From: Antilocapra americana | Lineage: Eukaryota; Chordata; Mammalia; Artiodactyla; Antilocapridae | Length of the DNA stretch: 64,000 nucleotides | Direction: 5' to 3' | Assembly: GCA_007570785.1 (NCBI GenBank) | Contig: ML660201.1 | Coordinates: forward strand, 32,549,840 to 32,613,839 | Part shown: in pieces, positions 12,277-24,930 of the stretch | Position numbering within the stretch: position 1 is the stretch's first letter | How the letters are laid out: each line of letters opens with the position of its first letter | Translations under genes and position numbers: made by a program | Notes under the pieces: generated by a model | Databases searched by the model: none | Seen by the model: only the letters and a program-made list of their open reading frames with translations | Told to the model about the DNA's origin: nothing

Positions 12277-13748
12277 TTTTCCTTGCATTCATTTCAGGTT
12301 CTTTTGACAAGCTCACTGCCCATTTTCTTAATAAGAGGATCCTAGTTTCAGACAATAGCAACTGTCAAGGTTTTCATTGAAAAATATGATTCTAGATATG
12401 ACAAGGACACTCTCTCTATAATCTGTCCCTGAAAAGTAGGGGTGGTGGGCTTGGGTGTTGGACCCAGATCATTTGCTTACAGAGTTGTCATTTCTGAGCT
12501 CTGTTGTTTGTGCTGAATCAGTAGCTCCATTATGCACTTTGGGTTTGCAGAATTTATCACATCTTCTGTAGTAAACTCCCCAGAATCAAAAAGAACTTGA
12601 AGAAGCTTCTTTTTGAATTACAGAGTATTCATGTGCTACAGCCAGTTAGGAGGCAGAGACAGGAGAAAAGAGGTCCCCTCCCAGCCAACACTGAATCACA
12701 GTTTAGAAATTTATTTTTGTTTGTGAACATGACTTTTAATCTGTGTGTTGACAAAACTCTGGGAACATTTGTCTGCTCTATATTCGCTTCCATGGTGATG
12801 ATTAGTACAGCATCAATTTTTTAGTGGTAGGAACAGCAAGCTAACAGGCCATGTGGATCTGTCCTACTCCTTTTGGGCTTTCTTACAGTTGCCATTCACT
12901 AAGCTTAGGTGCCAGGTGCTATGTAAAAGGTTTTCATACTTTAATCTACATTTGACCTTCAAGGTAAATCTAGGGGAAAGGTGTGGTTTCAAGATGTTAG
13001 TAAGTAGCCAACATGAGGCAGATTAAAAACAGTATGGCTAAGGTTCATACCTTAGATCTGGACAGCCCCAAAAGGGTCTTCGCCACCTTCAGTCTCAGTG
13101 ACATCTTGTCCAGACCGGTCTGAGGTCTGACCGTTGTTAGACATGAGGGTGTGGCTCTCTAAGTATCTTTAGAGTAAAAAAAAATATTAATGTCATCAAT
13201 TTCTGGGCTTCAGTATTTTCTGCCATTTTCAACTTTTTAGAACCAAATGGCACACTGCAAGACAAGCATGCTCTGTTTTTAAATCGATGACCAATTTTTA
13301 TTTTAAGCTTTCAGAAACGAATTCCTATTATTAAGTTAATCACCGCATTGAAAGTGAGAGATCTATCGTTTCAATTTTAAATGAGTTTTATCTTGAAAAA
13401 CTGGACCATTTCTAGAGTTTGTTAATCTGTCCAAGAAGAGCAAATGTCCAGAAATATCAGTTGGCCAACCTCGTGTCTCAACCCTAGTATGTAAGTTGTA
13501 GTAGGTGACATGGCTAACTCAAAGGTGGCTTCTTTTCTTGACGCCCTCTTGGACCTCCATCCGCGCACTCACTGTGCCATACTTGAATTGTCTGCCCAGG
13601 CGGTGCCCTTGTAATTATCTTTGTGTCCTTGGTGTCTAGCACACCCTCAGGCAAGAAGTAGGCACTCAACAGATGTTTGACAAGTAATGGAATGAATTGA
13701 ATTCTTAATTTTTTGCCCTATGTTAGCCAAAGATATCAGGCCATATAT

Positions 13749-13965
13749 ATCTTAAAAAAAATTTTTTTTTTAAATGTGGACCTTTTTTTTTTAAGAGTCT
13801 TTATTGAATTTGTTACAATATTGCTTCTTCTTTTTTATGTTTTGGTTTTTTGGCTGAGAGGCTTGTGGGATCTTAGCTCCCCTGACACCAGGGATAGAAC
13901 TCAGAACTCTGACCTTCTGCACTGGGAGACAAAGTCTTAACCATCGGACTGAGAGGGAAGTCCCT
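13749..13965 (-). mobile_element. CHR-type SINE, antisense (part of composite insertion)
   Basis: A T-rich lead at about 13758-13798 is followed by 'tttattgaatttgttacaat', 'ttttggctgagaggcttgtgggatc' and the head 'ccatcggactgagagggaagtccc'. It abuts a BovB 3' end directly at 13965/13966. One 11-bp duplication, AGGyCATATAT, flanks the pair (13738-13748 and 14334-14344). Confidence 0.82.
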
Positions 13966-14333
13966 CAGTTCAGTTCAGTCACTCAGTCGTGTCCAACTCT
14001 TTGTGACCCCATGAGCTGCAGCACGCCAGGCCTGTCCATCACCAACTCCTGGAGACCACCCAAACCCATGTCCATCGAGTCGGTGATGCCATCCAGCCAT
14101 CTCATCCTCTGGTGTCCTCTTCTCTTCCTGCCCCCAATCCTTCCCAGCATCAGGGAACCAACTCTTTGCATGAGGTGGCATAAGTATTGGAGTTTCAGCT
14201 TCAACATCAGTCCTCCCAGTGAACACCCAGGACTGATCTCCTTTAGGATGGACTGGTTGGATCTCCTTGCAGTCCAAGGGACTCTCAAGAGTCTTCTCCA
14301 ACACCACAGTTCAAAAACATCAATTCTTCGGCT
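13966..14333 (-). mobile_element. BovB LINE 3' end, antisense
   Basis: It starts with the reversed BovB terminus ('tcagttcagttcagtcactc') and extends through 'ccatcgagtcggtgatgccatcc', 'ttcccagcatcagggaaccaac' and 'cacagttcaaaaacatcaattc'. This is the 3' region plus the last coding part in reverse. It is 5'-truncated, as is usual for this LINE. Open frames of 101-123 codons across it are remnants or chance. Confidence 0.9.
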
Positions 14334-14855
14334 AGGTCATATATTAAGGTTGCCAAATGTGAAAAGAAGTTTGGTTCATTAAACAAGATGCAGTCCCCTC
14401 ATACCCACTCACTCTTCTGCCCTGTGCCAGCACAAACATATGCCTGGGCACCAATTTGCATTTTTCTAATCTTCAGATTTCCCTGCTCTTTGGAAATATT
14501 TTTCCTGGTTCATTTTCATTTAAATGGTAATTTCCAGCATTGTAAGGGGAAACCATTTCCCAGGCATTCGATTTGCATCAATTCACAAGACATTGCGTAT
14601 AAAAAAGCCAAGTTGTGTCAACATCTGCACATTGGACCTGCCTTGCATTTTAGTAGCTAATGTCTCCCAGTATTCAAAGACTTCTTTAAAACCTGCTAAG
14701 TGTTCCCTGCCGCCCCCCACTATGGAAGAAAGGGGGAGGGGAAAACATGTCTCTTTGTTTTCAAACAAATAACATGTGGAGCAAAAACCATAAAATTAAT
14801 ATCTCTTGATGTGCAGCCAAATTTGAGCAAATTGTAAACTTTGAGTAATTAGCCT

Positions 14856-14874
14856 GTGTGTGTGTGTGTGTGTA
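14856..14874. repeat. (TG)n microsatellite
   Basis: There are about nine TG units, followed by TATATGCGTGCACATG. Confidence 0.85.
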
Positions 14875-16017
14875 TATGCGTGCACATGACTCCATTTTCA
14901 TGTAGAATTGTTTGTGTCTTATGGAAAACCTGAGCCCTGATGGAATGGTCACTGTTTTCAAATGTGAAACATCATTGATGTTTTTTAAAAAAACTTGTTT
15001 TTCAATCAAGTGTTTGTAGTGTTCAACTCAAGTCGGTCTTAACGTGTCCTTCTAGGAATAAAGGTTCGCTTTGGAGTACGATGTTTTATACCACCTTGCC
15101 TTAACTACACACAGAACAGAGTGGCTTTGAAATTAAGTGGAGAATTGCAGCTCTGCCTGAAGAATTGTTTAGTGACACAAAATACAATGTAGCTGCTCTT
15201 TCACCAAGTTATCTGGTGCAGTGGAATTTTGGAAATAGGTGCTTGTTATGACAGAACCCTCTGTTACTTTGTTAACGAATCTGCAGCCTTTGATATGAAA
15301 GTTTATGAAGTGAAGTTCAGTAGAGCACAGATGAGTTTTCGGAAAGACTTGTATATTCCCCAATGCCGTTTTACCACCACATTTAAAAGAATGAAGTCTA
15401 CCCAGTTACCTGGAGAGTTTTTGGAGAGCAGGACGGATGTTTCTGCTTTCATAGGCAAAGCCTGGTGAAGGTTTGGGCCTGTCCAGATGTAGCCAGTTGA
15501 GTGATAGGTGTGTACAACTCAAGAACTCAACTCCAGGTGGGCGTTTTTATTTACTTGGTAGCATTTTAATGTATTTAAAAAATGGGTAAAAATGGGACTT
15601 ACATTGAAAATGAAAAGGAACATTTATTTTCATCCATTTTTGCTTGTGTGGTAAGGCAGTCTAGCAATAGAATGAGAACACTGCAGATATTTACAATGGG
15701 AACCAGACATTCAAGGCAAAATTTAAAAATATTTTCAGTAAAATCTAATTTAATAGTTGATTTAGAATGAAGGCACCTAAGACTGCATTATATTAAGTTT
15801 CATTTGCTTATATAAAATATCAGTAAAGAATTGCTCTCTGTGTAGAGAAACAGATAAAATAATGCTCACTTTTTTTATTATGATGCACAGTTTTAATTGG
15901 ACCTCAGACAGTATTTTTATGACTTTTTTTTGGGGGGGGGCTTAAATCGATTGTGGAAAATCTCTAGGCTCTTCAGGAATATCTTCTTCTTGCTCTGAAT
16001 GTTCTTTTATTTTTCAG

Positions 16018-16075
16018 AACTGCCTGCTGGTTGGGAAAAGATTGAAGACCCTGTCTATGGTATCTACTATGTAGA
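16018..16075 (+). CDS. MAGI1: MAGI1 exon: N-terminal half of WW domain 2
   Basis: The acceptor is TTTTTCAG (ending 16017) and the donor is GTAAGT (16076), a consensus site. Two bases complete a Glu, then 18 codons read LPAGWEKIEDPVYGIYYV, and two bases (GA) begin an Asp finished in the next exon. LPAGWEK is the classic WW opening with the first signature tryptophan. [14 protein letters not shown] spans the junction to the next exon and forms strands 2 and 3. The exon is not divisible by three, so skipping it would shift the frame. The match to recalled MAGI1 is exact. Confidence 0.97.
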
Positions 16076-16663
16076 GTAAGTGCCTATTAAAACACATTTT
16101 AGTTAGCATTCTTCTGTAATTATGTACATTTATGCTGAATAAAATTTGCCATTGTGATAAAGTAAAAACAAGTAACAATACTAACATTATATTTTATAAT
16201 GAAAAAAATAGTTTAATGAATAAGAAAATATTCAGCAAATCTGATGATGATATATAATAAAACCCCTGAGGGCAGCATGTCTTCTATTTACTACGGTATT
16301 GCCAGAGCCAGACATAGTCCTGGTCTGTGGCGGGTACTTAATAATAGGTATTATTTGAATGAATGCAAAAAGCAGCTATTCAACAGACCATTTGAGTATG
16401 AGCTGTTTATCTTCAGGAAGAGGATCAGTTTTGCCTATTGTTTTGCCCTACTCAGGTCTGAGATTCTCAGTAATTACTTATTTATTCATTTAAACTTTCT
16501 AAAAGTGTCAAGCAAATCTAAACAACATATGCCACAATTAAGAGGAAAATTGAGAACTTGCCTAAGTGGCAAGACCATGTAAGCCTCATATCATGGCTCC
16601 TGTGTTCCTTTTCTGAGAATCTCAAATCCACAAAAACACCTCTTTACCATGTACCTTATTCTA

Positions 16664-16948
16664 ATTTTTACATTTATTTATTTTTGGCCATCCTGGGTGT
16701 CGGTTATTGTGCAGACTTTTCTCTAGTTGCAGCAAGTGAAGGCTGCTTTCTAATTGGAGTACTTGGGCTTCTCTTCAGGGTATGTGGGATCAGCAGTTGC
16801 ACCTTCAGGGCTTTTGAGCACAGGCTCAGTAGTCGGGGTACACAGGCTTAGTTGTTCTATGGCATGTGGGATCTTCCTGGATCAGGGATCGAACCTGTGT
16901 CTCCTGCACTAGCAGGCAGTTCCTTACCACTGAGCCACCAGGAAGCCC
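16664..16948 (-). mobile_element. CHR-type SINE, long form, antisense, with 19-bp target duplications
   Basis: It begins with the reversed tail ('atttatttatttttggcc') and proceeds through 'cgaacctgtgtctcctgcac' to the head 'ccactgagccaccaggaagccc'. The flanks are a perfect 19-bp direct repeat, TACCATGTACCTTATTCTA, at 16645-16663 and 16949-16967. This shows the complete insertion unit. Confidence 0.92.
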
Positions 16949-17537
16949 TACCATGTACCTTATTCTAGTGATAGGCATAAGTTGGTCCTTTCGTCACAAC
17001 CATTTATTGGTAGGGTGATTCCCAAAGAAAATAAAAGAAACCTAAGTGATTAAACATATATTTTATATCATTTCCTCAGAGAAAGATGAGTAATATATAA
17101 TAAAAAGGTCCTTCGAAATAAAGACATGTCATGTAAATGTTCTGTCATTAAAAATCCTACCTGCCACAATGAAGACAACCTGGCAAGTTTTTTATCCCTT
17201 ATACTGCTGGCAATGAAAAGTCATTCATATAATACCCTGATCATAAGGACCTATGATGCAACAGTACCAGGCCATGAAATTCCCTGCATCTTATTGTAAA
17301 AAATTACACGTTCAGTATGGCAAGTGACCTTGGCCAATACTCAAATTGCCGCCTCTTTACCTAACAGAAAGATTGGGAATTAGGGACATTAGAATGGGAA
17401 GCTTGAATGCCATTTACAGCAACATAGATGCAACTAGAGATTATCGTACCAGAATTAGGAAATAAACTAGTCCTACAATGGGAATTAAGGATAATCAGTC
17501 TATTCATGCTGCTGGACAAGCCTGCCTTTAAAAATAA

Positions 17538-17729
17538 CGTGAAAGTCGCTCAGTCGTGTCCCAACTCTTTGTGACCCCAAGGACTATACAGTCCATGGAA
17601 TTCTCCAGGCCAGAATACTGGAGTGGGTAGCCATTCCCTTCTCCAGGGGATCTTCCCAACCCAGGGATCGAACCCAGGTCTCCTGCATTGCAGGTGGATT
17701 CTTCAGCAGCTGTGCCTCCAGGGAAGCTG
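17538..17729 (-). mobile_element. Bov-tA SINE, antisense, with target duplication
   Basis: The body 'cgctcagtcgtgtcccaac', 'ctggagtgggtagccattcc' and 'gggatcgaacccaggtctcc' is clear. Flanking direct repeats are TTAAAAATAA (17528-17537) and TTAAAAAATAA (17730-17740). Confidence 0.9.
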
Positions 17730-17847
17730 TTAAAAAATAAAGCCAGGCTTGAAAACAGTATTTTAAGTTCTAAATAATCACAGAGTAGGAATATTTTTAA
17801 ACTTCTTTTATGAAATATGATTTTGATGAAGTAAAAAAGATAAGAAT

Positions 17848-17908
17848 ATGTGTAGGTTTGTATATATGTGTTGATGTACTATGTGTATATATACGTATAC
17901 GTATATTG
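17848..17908. repeat. TA/TG-rich simple repeat
   Basis: Alternating TATG, TGTATA and ACGTATAC units make a degenerate purine-pyrimidine alternating tract immediately beside the following Bov-tA tail. Confidence 0.7.
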
Positions 17909-18120
17909 TAATTGTTGTTTAGTTGCTTAGCTGTGTCTGACTCTTTTGTGTCCACATGGACTGTAACCTGCCAGGCTCTTATGTCCATGGCATTTCCCAG
18001 GCAAGAATAGTGGCATGGGTTGCCATCTCCTTCTCCAGGGGATCTTTCCGACCCAGGATCAAGCCCAGGTCTCCTGCATTGGCAGACGAATTCTTTACTG
18101 CTGAGCCAGCAGGGAAGCCT
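17909..18120 (-). mobile_element. Bov-tA SINE, antisense
   Basis: The tail-side 'attgttgtttagttgctta' is followed by the body 'ctgtgtctgactcttttg' and the head 'ctgagccagcagggaagcct'. Three of the 60-156-codon open frames listed by any ORF search here come from this SINE. Confidence 0.9.
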
Positions 18121-18575
18121 ACATACACAAATGCTGAATAAGAATGGCAAAAAAGCTTTGGATTCATATGTATGTTTGTACACGTATGTGTGTGTATTTT
18201 TATGTTTCCTCAGCTTTATTTGTTTTAAAGCTATCTGAAGTATCTGGGTCTTTGTCACTTTGAACACATCATATTTGCTTAGGTTAGCTGCATTTGGAAT
18301 CTTTTTGCCTAGAGCTTATACTTTGAATCCTGACTCCATGCCTATTGATCAGAATAGTTGACAGATGTTGGTAGAGTCCTTCTTTTAACTAGATCTTGAG
18401 GGGCAGGGTCCTTACGGTTCCGTAAACTCTATTTAGAAAGTTACACACAGTTTCTGGCACTACATGTTACAGACAACACCACATCTCCACTTTCAACTCC
18501 ATTTTAAAATAATTCTGTAACTGACTTCTTGTTGAATTAAAGAAACGTTCTTTGTCATGTGATTCTTTGGACAGT

Positions 18576-18720
18576 TGGGAGAGTCGGTGGTTACAGTCCT
18601 GGGACTTGAAAGCTGCCCATGCTGAGCTTGAAACCTCCTTAGTGTTGACTAGCTCTGGTACTTAACTGCTCAGAAACTTATTTTCCTTATCCACAAAATA
18701 ACAATAAAAATAGACCTTTA
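18576..18720 (+). repeat. MIR SINE remnant
   Basis: MIR-like order: 'gtggttacagtcctggg', 'gagcttgaaacctcc', 'tagctctggtacttaactg', 'ttttccttatccacaaaat', 'aacaataaaaatagacc'. Confidence 0.65.
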
Positions 18721-18951
18721 TCTTGGCATCTACTGAAGATTTTTAAAATAAATCACGTGTAAAACTGGTTGTACAATACTTGGTACAGATAAGCAGTCAG
18801 TGTGTGGAAACCATTCATTTTTATTTTTCTTGTATCTTCCTAACTGTGCTTTTTGACACAAAACGCTCAACCACCTGCTTTGCTCAGGTCCAATCAAGGG
18901 AACTTGGCCTGATTGGCATTTTGTTTGTGGGACAAAATGTTCCCTAACTGA

Positions 18952-19131
<180 letters not shown>

Positions 19132-19559
19132 TGACACCCCCGTGTGGCCAGAAGTGGAGCGAGGATCATGTCCTGTGTGGTGCTGGGAGCTCAGTGTCCT
19201 GAAAGCGTGGGGAGTGATGCGGAGCCTCTGCTAGAGTCCACACCCTGAACGCAGACAGCGAAAGTGGGGGGCCCAGTTTAAAAGCACCCAGTCTCCACTC
19301 TGATTTAGAAAGGGGTTCTTGTTAGCTTGGAGAACATTTCTGATGGTGACAGAATCCCCTTGTCCCCGGGAGCTCATACACAACACCTGGTGTCTAAACC
19401 CACCACTTCTAGCACTTTAAGAGGATGTGCAGGGTATGGAACTAACTTTTAATTGTACTTTTTAATGTAGACATCAGAAAAAGCTGGTAATTTTCAGTGC
19501 TCTTAAAAAATTAAAAGTTACTTTGTGGTCTTCACAAAAACATGAACGGTTCAGAAGTG

Positions 19560-19980
19560 GAGAACATTTACATCTCCCCTGCTGGTTCCCGTTCTATTCT
19601 CAGCAATAAGCAATGTGCAAAAATTTTCTGGGGATGTACAAATATGCAGATTTTAACAAACACCAGGTCATAATTTACGTATACAAATATATTCTGTATT
19701 TAAATACATATTAGTTTTCTGGCCTGTTTTTCTCAGTTAAATTTATTTCTTGCACATTTTCAAGGCGGCGCAATATAGATTTACCTTGGGATTTTTAATG
19801 ACTGCATAATATTCCCTTTATGAATCTCTTTACTTCATTTAGCCCTCTGTTTATTAGTAGATGCTTAGATTTTTCTTCATTTTTCATTGCAGTCTTTAAA
19901 AATATTAGGTTTACTGCTCTTTCAATATAATATATGAATATAAAATTCAGTACTTCTCTTAGTATCATATTGAACAATAA
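19560..19980. repeat. Possible ancient LINE 3'-UTR-like sequence
   Basis: The order 'acatctcccctgctggttcc', 'gactgcataatattccc', 'tgtttattagtagatgc', 'catttttcattgcagtc' resembles old L1/L2 3' regions. This is a tentative call by eye. No family is assigned. Confidence 0.35.
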
Positions 19981-20000
19981 ATAAAGACCATAGCATGGAT

Positions 20001-20284
20001 GTTGGTAAACTTTTTTTGTAAATGACCCGATAATAAACACTTTCATACAGTGTCTATTACAGCTACTCATCTCTGCCCTTATGGTATGAAATACGTTATA
20101 GACTGTAAACAAATATATGTGGCCGAAACACTGAATACTGAAATTTAAGTGTCATGTAATTTATGTGTCAACAAAATATTCTTCTTAATTATTTAGAAAT
20201 GTGAGAAAACCATTCTTGACTTGCAAGCTTTATAAAAATAGGCATAGGGGCCAATTTGGCCTATAAGCCATAGTTTGCCAACCA
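20001..20284. mobile_element. hAT-type non-autonomous DNA transposon relic
   Basis: The left end GTTGGTAAACTT and right end TAGTTTGCCAAC are near-perfect inverted repeats. The interior has the familiar 'ttgtaaatgacccgataat' and 'ggggccaatttggcctataagcc' segments. There is no coding capacity. A related element lies at 39243-39414. Confidence 0.6.
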
Positions 20285-20906
20285 CAGCCATAGACTGTAT
20301 TTTAGAGAGTGTGTTTGTATGTATCTGTGTGTATGTGTGTGTGTGCACTCAGCTGTTGAAAAGTTCTCCTTTCTACCTTAATCTCTTTTCTGTTTAAAAA
20401 TTTAAAAAAATATTTTTATGAATTTGGGGAATGAGAATGTGCAAGTGAAAAATGAGTGTAAGATTGACTATATATACACAATTCACTGTGTTAGTTTAGC
20501 TGGAAAGATGAGTTTGGGATAAATCTTAAGACTCATTTGCAGTGAGTTATTTCTTGGTCTTCAAAGTGAGCGAGACTACAGTTAGGACTCAGGGGTTTTA
20601 GTAATGGGTCCCCTTTGGGTTTGAGAGATGATAGGGGACAGCACCTTGCCAAATTCCTGAAACCTACCTTTACTGCCCCAGCCAAGCAGACTTCAGCAGC
20701 CCAGCTAAGTCTCAGATGAATTATAGAAGTTTCTGCCTTATTGGGCCTGCCTTAGTTGACTGTATGTCTTTTCTGATACTTTTTACTTGATTTCACTTTG
20801 AACTCTGCAGCCTGAGAGAACTGGAGATTTTATTGGTTGTATTTCTGTTGGTTTTATTTCTGTTCTCAGAGGTCTTAGGACAGGAAGGGACCTTAACATA
20901 GAGTAG

Positions 20907-21117
20907 GTGTGCTAAGTAGTGTCCTATTTTGTGCAGCCATATGAGCTGTAGCCTGCCAGGCTCCTCTGTCCATGGGATTCTCCACACAAGAATACTGGAG
21001 CATGTTGCCATGCCCTCCTCTAGGGGGTCTTCCTGATCCAAGGATCAAACCCACATCTCTTAGGTCTCCTGCATTGGCAGGAGGGTTCTTTACCACTAGC
21101 GCCACCTGGGAAGCCCT
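20907..21117 (-). mobile_element. Bov-tA SINE, antisense, with target duplication
   Basis: The body and the head 'gccacctgggaagccc' are typical. Flanking repeats are ACATAGAGTAG (20896-20906) and ACATAGAATAG (21118-21128), with one mismatch in 11. The copy ends about 170 nt before the next exon's acceptor. Confidence 0.92.
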
Positions 21118-21226
21118 ACATAGAATAGCATCAGATACCAATTTCTTTTCCAGTGAAGCTCTCTGCTTCTGGTTTTATTGGTTTGGGTAGTTTTATAATG
21201 AAGTTTTATAATTCACCACCTGGTGA

Positions 21227-21397
<171 letters not shown>

Positions 21398-21489
21398 TAA
21401 TTGCATCCTAGTTTGGCTCAAAAGTTTAATTTTTTTAAAGAAACTATAAAAAATGAGATCTGATAATTCCCAGATCTTTCCAAAGGAGT

Positions 21490-21650
21490 GTTCCAAGACA
21501 GTTCTTTGTTGGGGGGCTCACCTGTATATATGGTAGGGGATAAGCAGTGCTCACATCCTCTACCCACTCAGTGCCAGGAGAAACCCTCCCCCAGGGTGAC
21601 GAACAGAACTGTCTCCAGATATTGCCAAATGCTGCTGGGCGTGGCGGGGA
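21490..21650. mobile_element. hAT-Charlie-like DNA transposon relic
   Basis: 'gttctttgttggggggctcacc', 'ctctacccactcagtgccagg' and 'aactgtctccagatattgccaaatg' match the same non-autonomous family seen at 41019-41475 and 43484-43668. I do not assign a family name. Confidence 0.55.
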
Positions 21651-23539
21651 TGGGGGTGTGTGTGCATAATCATGTTGAGTTGTGAACCCTAAATTTAGAG
21701 AACACACACATTTAATACTGTGTTAAATAAGATACAGTGAAAATTCAGCACTGCATGTTTCAAGATTCTAGTCAATGTATTTGCTTTTGACTAAGATTTT
21801 CTTGTAAAATGGTTTGATATTACTGTGTTATACACTCTAACCTCTGTTCTTGTTGCAGTTTGAGCATTTATGCATGTTTTACAACGTTTCATTGGTTCTC
21901 ACTTATTTACATTCACAAATAGTATGCATCCCTACTGAGATTCATTACAGAAAATTGGAAACTCCAGAATCTTGCTACTTTCAGGCCTCATTACTTTTTA
22001 AGGATAGAAAAGATTTGGGGATTTTTTTCTTTAAAATAAAAAAATAGAATAAGCATCATATTTAATAGTGTTGAGGAGTATGTTATAGAACCAATATAAA
22101 GCTGTAAAATTTGTCTTTCTTCTCTCTACATTTTTAAAGATATAAATGTGTTAGATATTAAAAGATAGGCAAGATAGCCCTTTTCCCTAATTTTCATTCC
22201 TCCATTGTTCTTTTCATAAGAAAAATTATTTCCCTTTTAGCTGATATTATCATGAGATTAGTATTAATATCAACTTGCATAGAATAGTTTGATACCATTT
22301 AATGGTGATAATGTTTTTAATGCAGACAGAACATGGAAGATAATGATATATTAATATCAACAGGATTTTGGGCTCTTCTGTATTTTTAAAGTATAAAATT
22401 CCTTCTTCAACTTCATGTTGTCTTATTTCCTTCTCTCATGGTAACTTTTCAGTTCCTTGAACCTCTTGTTAATTCCTTGATCATTGAAACTTTGGACCAC
22501 ATCAGGGTCTTTGCATATGCTGTTCTCTATTTACAGCTGTCTTTTCCTCCCACTCTTTGCTTTGCCAACTTCTGCTCGTCTAAGGTTTTTGTTGGATTCT
22601 GTTCTATTCACTCTTCTCATGTCAAACTTCTCATTTATAGAATTTAACAGTTGTTAATTAGTGTTCATTTGAGTTCAGTTATTTAGCAAGTTTCGTCTTC
22701 CGACTTTAAATCCCATGGAGACATGAGACTGTGTTTTGTTTTGTTTTATTTTTCCACTGTAGGATATCCTGAACTAGATCTCATCCTCTCTGCTAAATTT
22801 ATTATTGTGTGAAATAATGTATGTACATCCGTGATAAACAGCCTGGCTTCCTTAAAGGATTGTCTTAGAGATTAAATAAATTAGAGCTTTAAAGTTTCAG
22901 ATTCTGAGTGTCAAATGCTTTGTGCACCAACTGAGTTAAGAGTTCAGACAGTATTGATTTGTATCAGGAACTTTATCACAGATTCTTCTCTTTCTTTTTT
23001 TTCCCCCCTTTTCTTCTTTAATCTTCTTGGGTCCCCTAGTGGTTGGGGTTTGGGAGAGGCTCACTGAACTCCCTGTGGGAAGTAGTCTATTCTTAAAACT
23101 TTCTACTCTATAGTCTCTGTATTGACTCTTGTCTTTCAAGCATAATCATAATCTTCAAAGTATAACCAATACCATAGAAGCCAGTTTAAATCCATACTCT
23201 TTGACTCCAAGCTACAGTTATTAGAAACATTAAGTTGGGCTTTATCACCATAGGTTACAACTCTGAGTTCCCTGTGTGCCTGTTAAGTATCCTGGTCTAT
23301 GTTCCTGACAGAACTCTCAGGAAGAATCTGTGTAGCTAATAGGGTTAGATTTTTTGGTATTAATTTTGCCGAGTTCGTTGCTCAACTGAACTTTCCTCTG
23401 ATCAAGAGAGTATCCTTCTCAACTCAGAAAATGTTAACTTTAAAGAGATTTGCTCTTGGGAAATCTCTCCAGCTTCCAGCTTTATGCTCAGAGATTTTGC
23501 AGCTACCCCTTCAGCCTACCCATTTCACCACCGTCATCA

Positions 23540-23760
23540 ACAAAATAATAACCTACATTGATTGAGCTCTTTTTATGCATCAGGCACCTCCTTGAGCACT
23601 TCAGCAATGTTATCTGTCACTGTCCCTCCTTACAACTATCATGTAAATAGTGAGGTTGGTACACTCATTATTTTGATTTATACATCTGATGCTCAAGCAG
23701 AGAGAGGTTTAGTAATTCACACACAGCCAGGAAGTAGTAGAGCACAGATTTGAACCTTTT
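23540..23760 (-). repeat. MIR SINE remnant, antisense
   Basis: The reversed MIR order is visible: 'tgcatcaggcacctccttgagc', 'tgatgctcaagcagagagagg', 'tagtaattcacacacagcc', 'agagcacagatttgaacc'. Confidence 0.65.
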
Positions 23761-24639
23761 TTTTTGTTGTGAAATACCTCATCGTCTTAATGTATGCCAT
23801 TCAGTTTGGATGCTACTGGGTACATATTACCTTTTAAATTCAAGTTAGTTACAATTTTAAAAAATTTAAAAAGTTAGTTTCTGGTTTCCACTACCCACCT
23901 TTCAAGGGCTCAGGAGAGCCTCATGTGACTAGCAGCTGCTATATTGGATAGTGCAGATACTGAGCATTTCCTCTGTCATGGGAAGTACTCTGGGGCGACA
24001 CTGTTCCATGGTATTCGAACACTAGTTCCAAGGATAGTGCCACCTTGGCAGAGAAGCAAGTGGCTACAGGCTGTTCATGAGTAGATGTTTTTGGGCCGAG
24101 ACCCAGAAGGTCCAGATTAAGTGAATCCAGGGCAGGCCCTAGAAATGAGTACATTTTAAAAAAGCTACCCAGGTGATCCTTCCACATCACCAGATCTTAA
24201 AACTGGTGACTAGTCAGCAGATTAGCCTGTCTTAGAAAATTTCATGTGCCACAAGGCTGCAGCAGAGAGCTCCTCATTCTGCTGCTTGTGTATAGAAAAG
24301 CACTTCTTCTCCAAAGCTACAGTAACTGATGAAATACCTGTACATAAAACATAATAAAATGTGCATAAATGTGGAACCCTCTGATCTTCCCTCCCTAGTT
24401 AAATGTTGAAACAGAAAGTCAGTGGTGTAATTTCAAAGTCCTCTTCATGTCTCTTTTAAGCTGAAAGCATTCTCAGCTCAAAATATGCTAATGGCTTTTT
24501 AAAACATTCATTTAGATAAACTGCCAGACACATTTTTACATTTTCTAACTGTGTTTATAATCAGGGTGAAAAACTTACACACCCAGCCACCTCTTGCAGC
24601 CTTCTCAAAGACACGTTAAATTTTATTTCTTTGTATTCA

Positions 24640-24930
24640 TTCAGCACACATTTTTGGAGCACACATAATGAAAAAGGCCATGTTTTATTTACACTCTGGA
24701 CATACAATCAGAAATCCTTGTGGAGTTTGTTCTAGTGTTTTATGTGTGAGCATGTGCAGTGCCTCTCCTGCAATGGGGTATAGGGGAGAGGGAGATAAAA
24801 CCCCTAGCCAGTGAGTAAGCTGTATCCCATGTAGGATGATGATAAATGCTGAGATGAAAAATAAAACAGGTAGCAGGGATTGTGAATGCTGGAGGAGATA
24901 TTGCAGTATTTAATAACGGGACAGAGAATG
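24640..24930. repeat. L2 3'-end-like remnant
   Basis: 'attcattcagcacacatttttgg', then 'ggagtttgttctagtg', 'gctgagatgaaaaataaaac' and 'acagagaatgtctcactgaaaag' give the L2 order. Confidence 0.55.

Larger units (their letters stand above)
10208..16017 (+). other. MAGI1: MAGI1 intron, 5.8 kb
   Basis: The intron starts GTAAAT and ends TTTTTCAG. It contains a Bov-A fragment (11528-11587), a MIR (11850-12020), a CA microsatellite (12257-12276), a CHR+BovB composite (13749-14333) and a TG repeat (14856-14874). The stretches 10210-11520, 12300-13730 and 14890-16000 show no gene or recognisable repeat. Confidence 0.85.

Noticed and set aside
13975..14382. Open frames of 101-123 codons on both strands
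   Set aside because: They are readings through a BovB LINE 3' end. The - strand frame is a decayed transposon coding remnant.
17797..18267. 156-codon antisense open frame
   Set aside because: The core is a Bov-tA SINE translation. The same peptide pattern recurs at every SINE copy.
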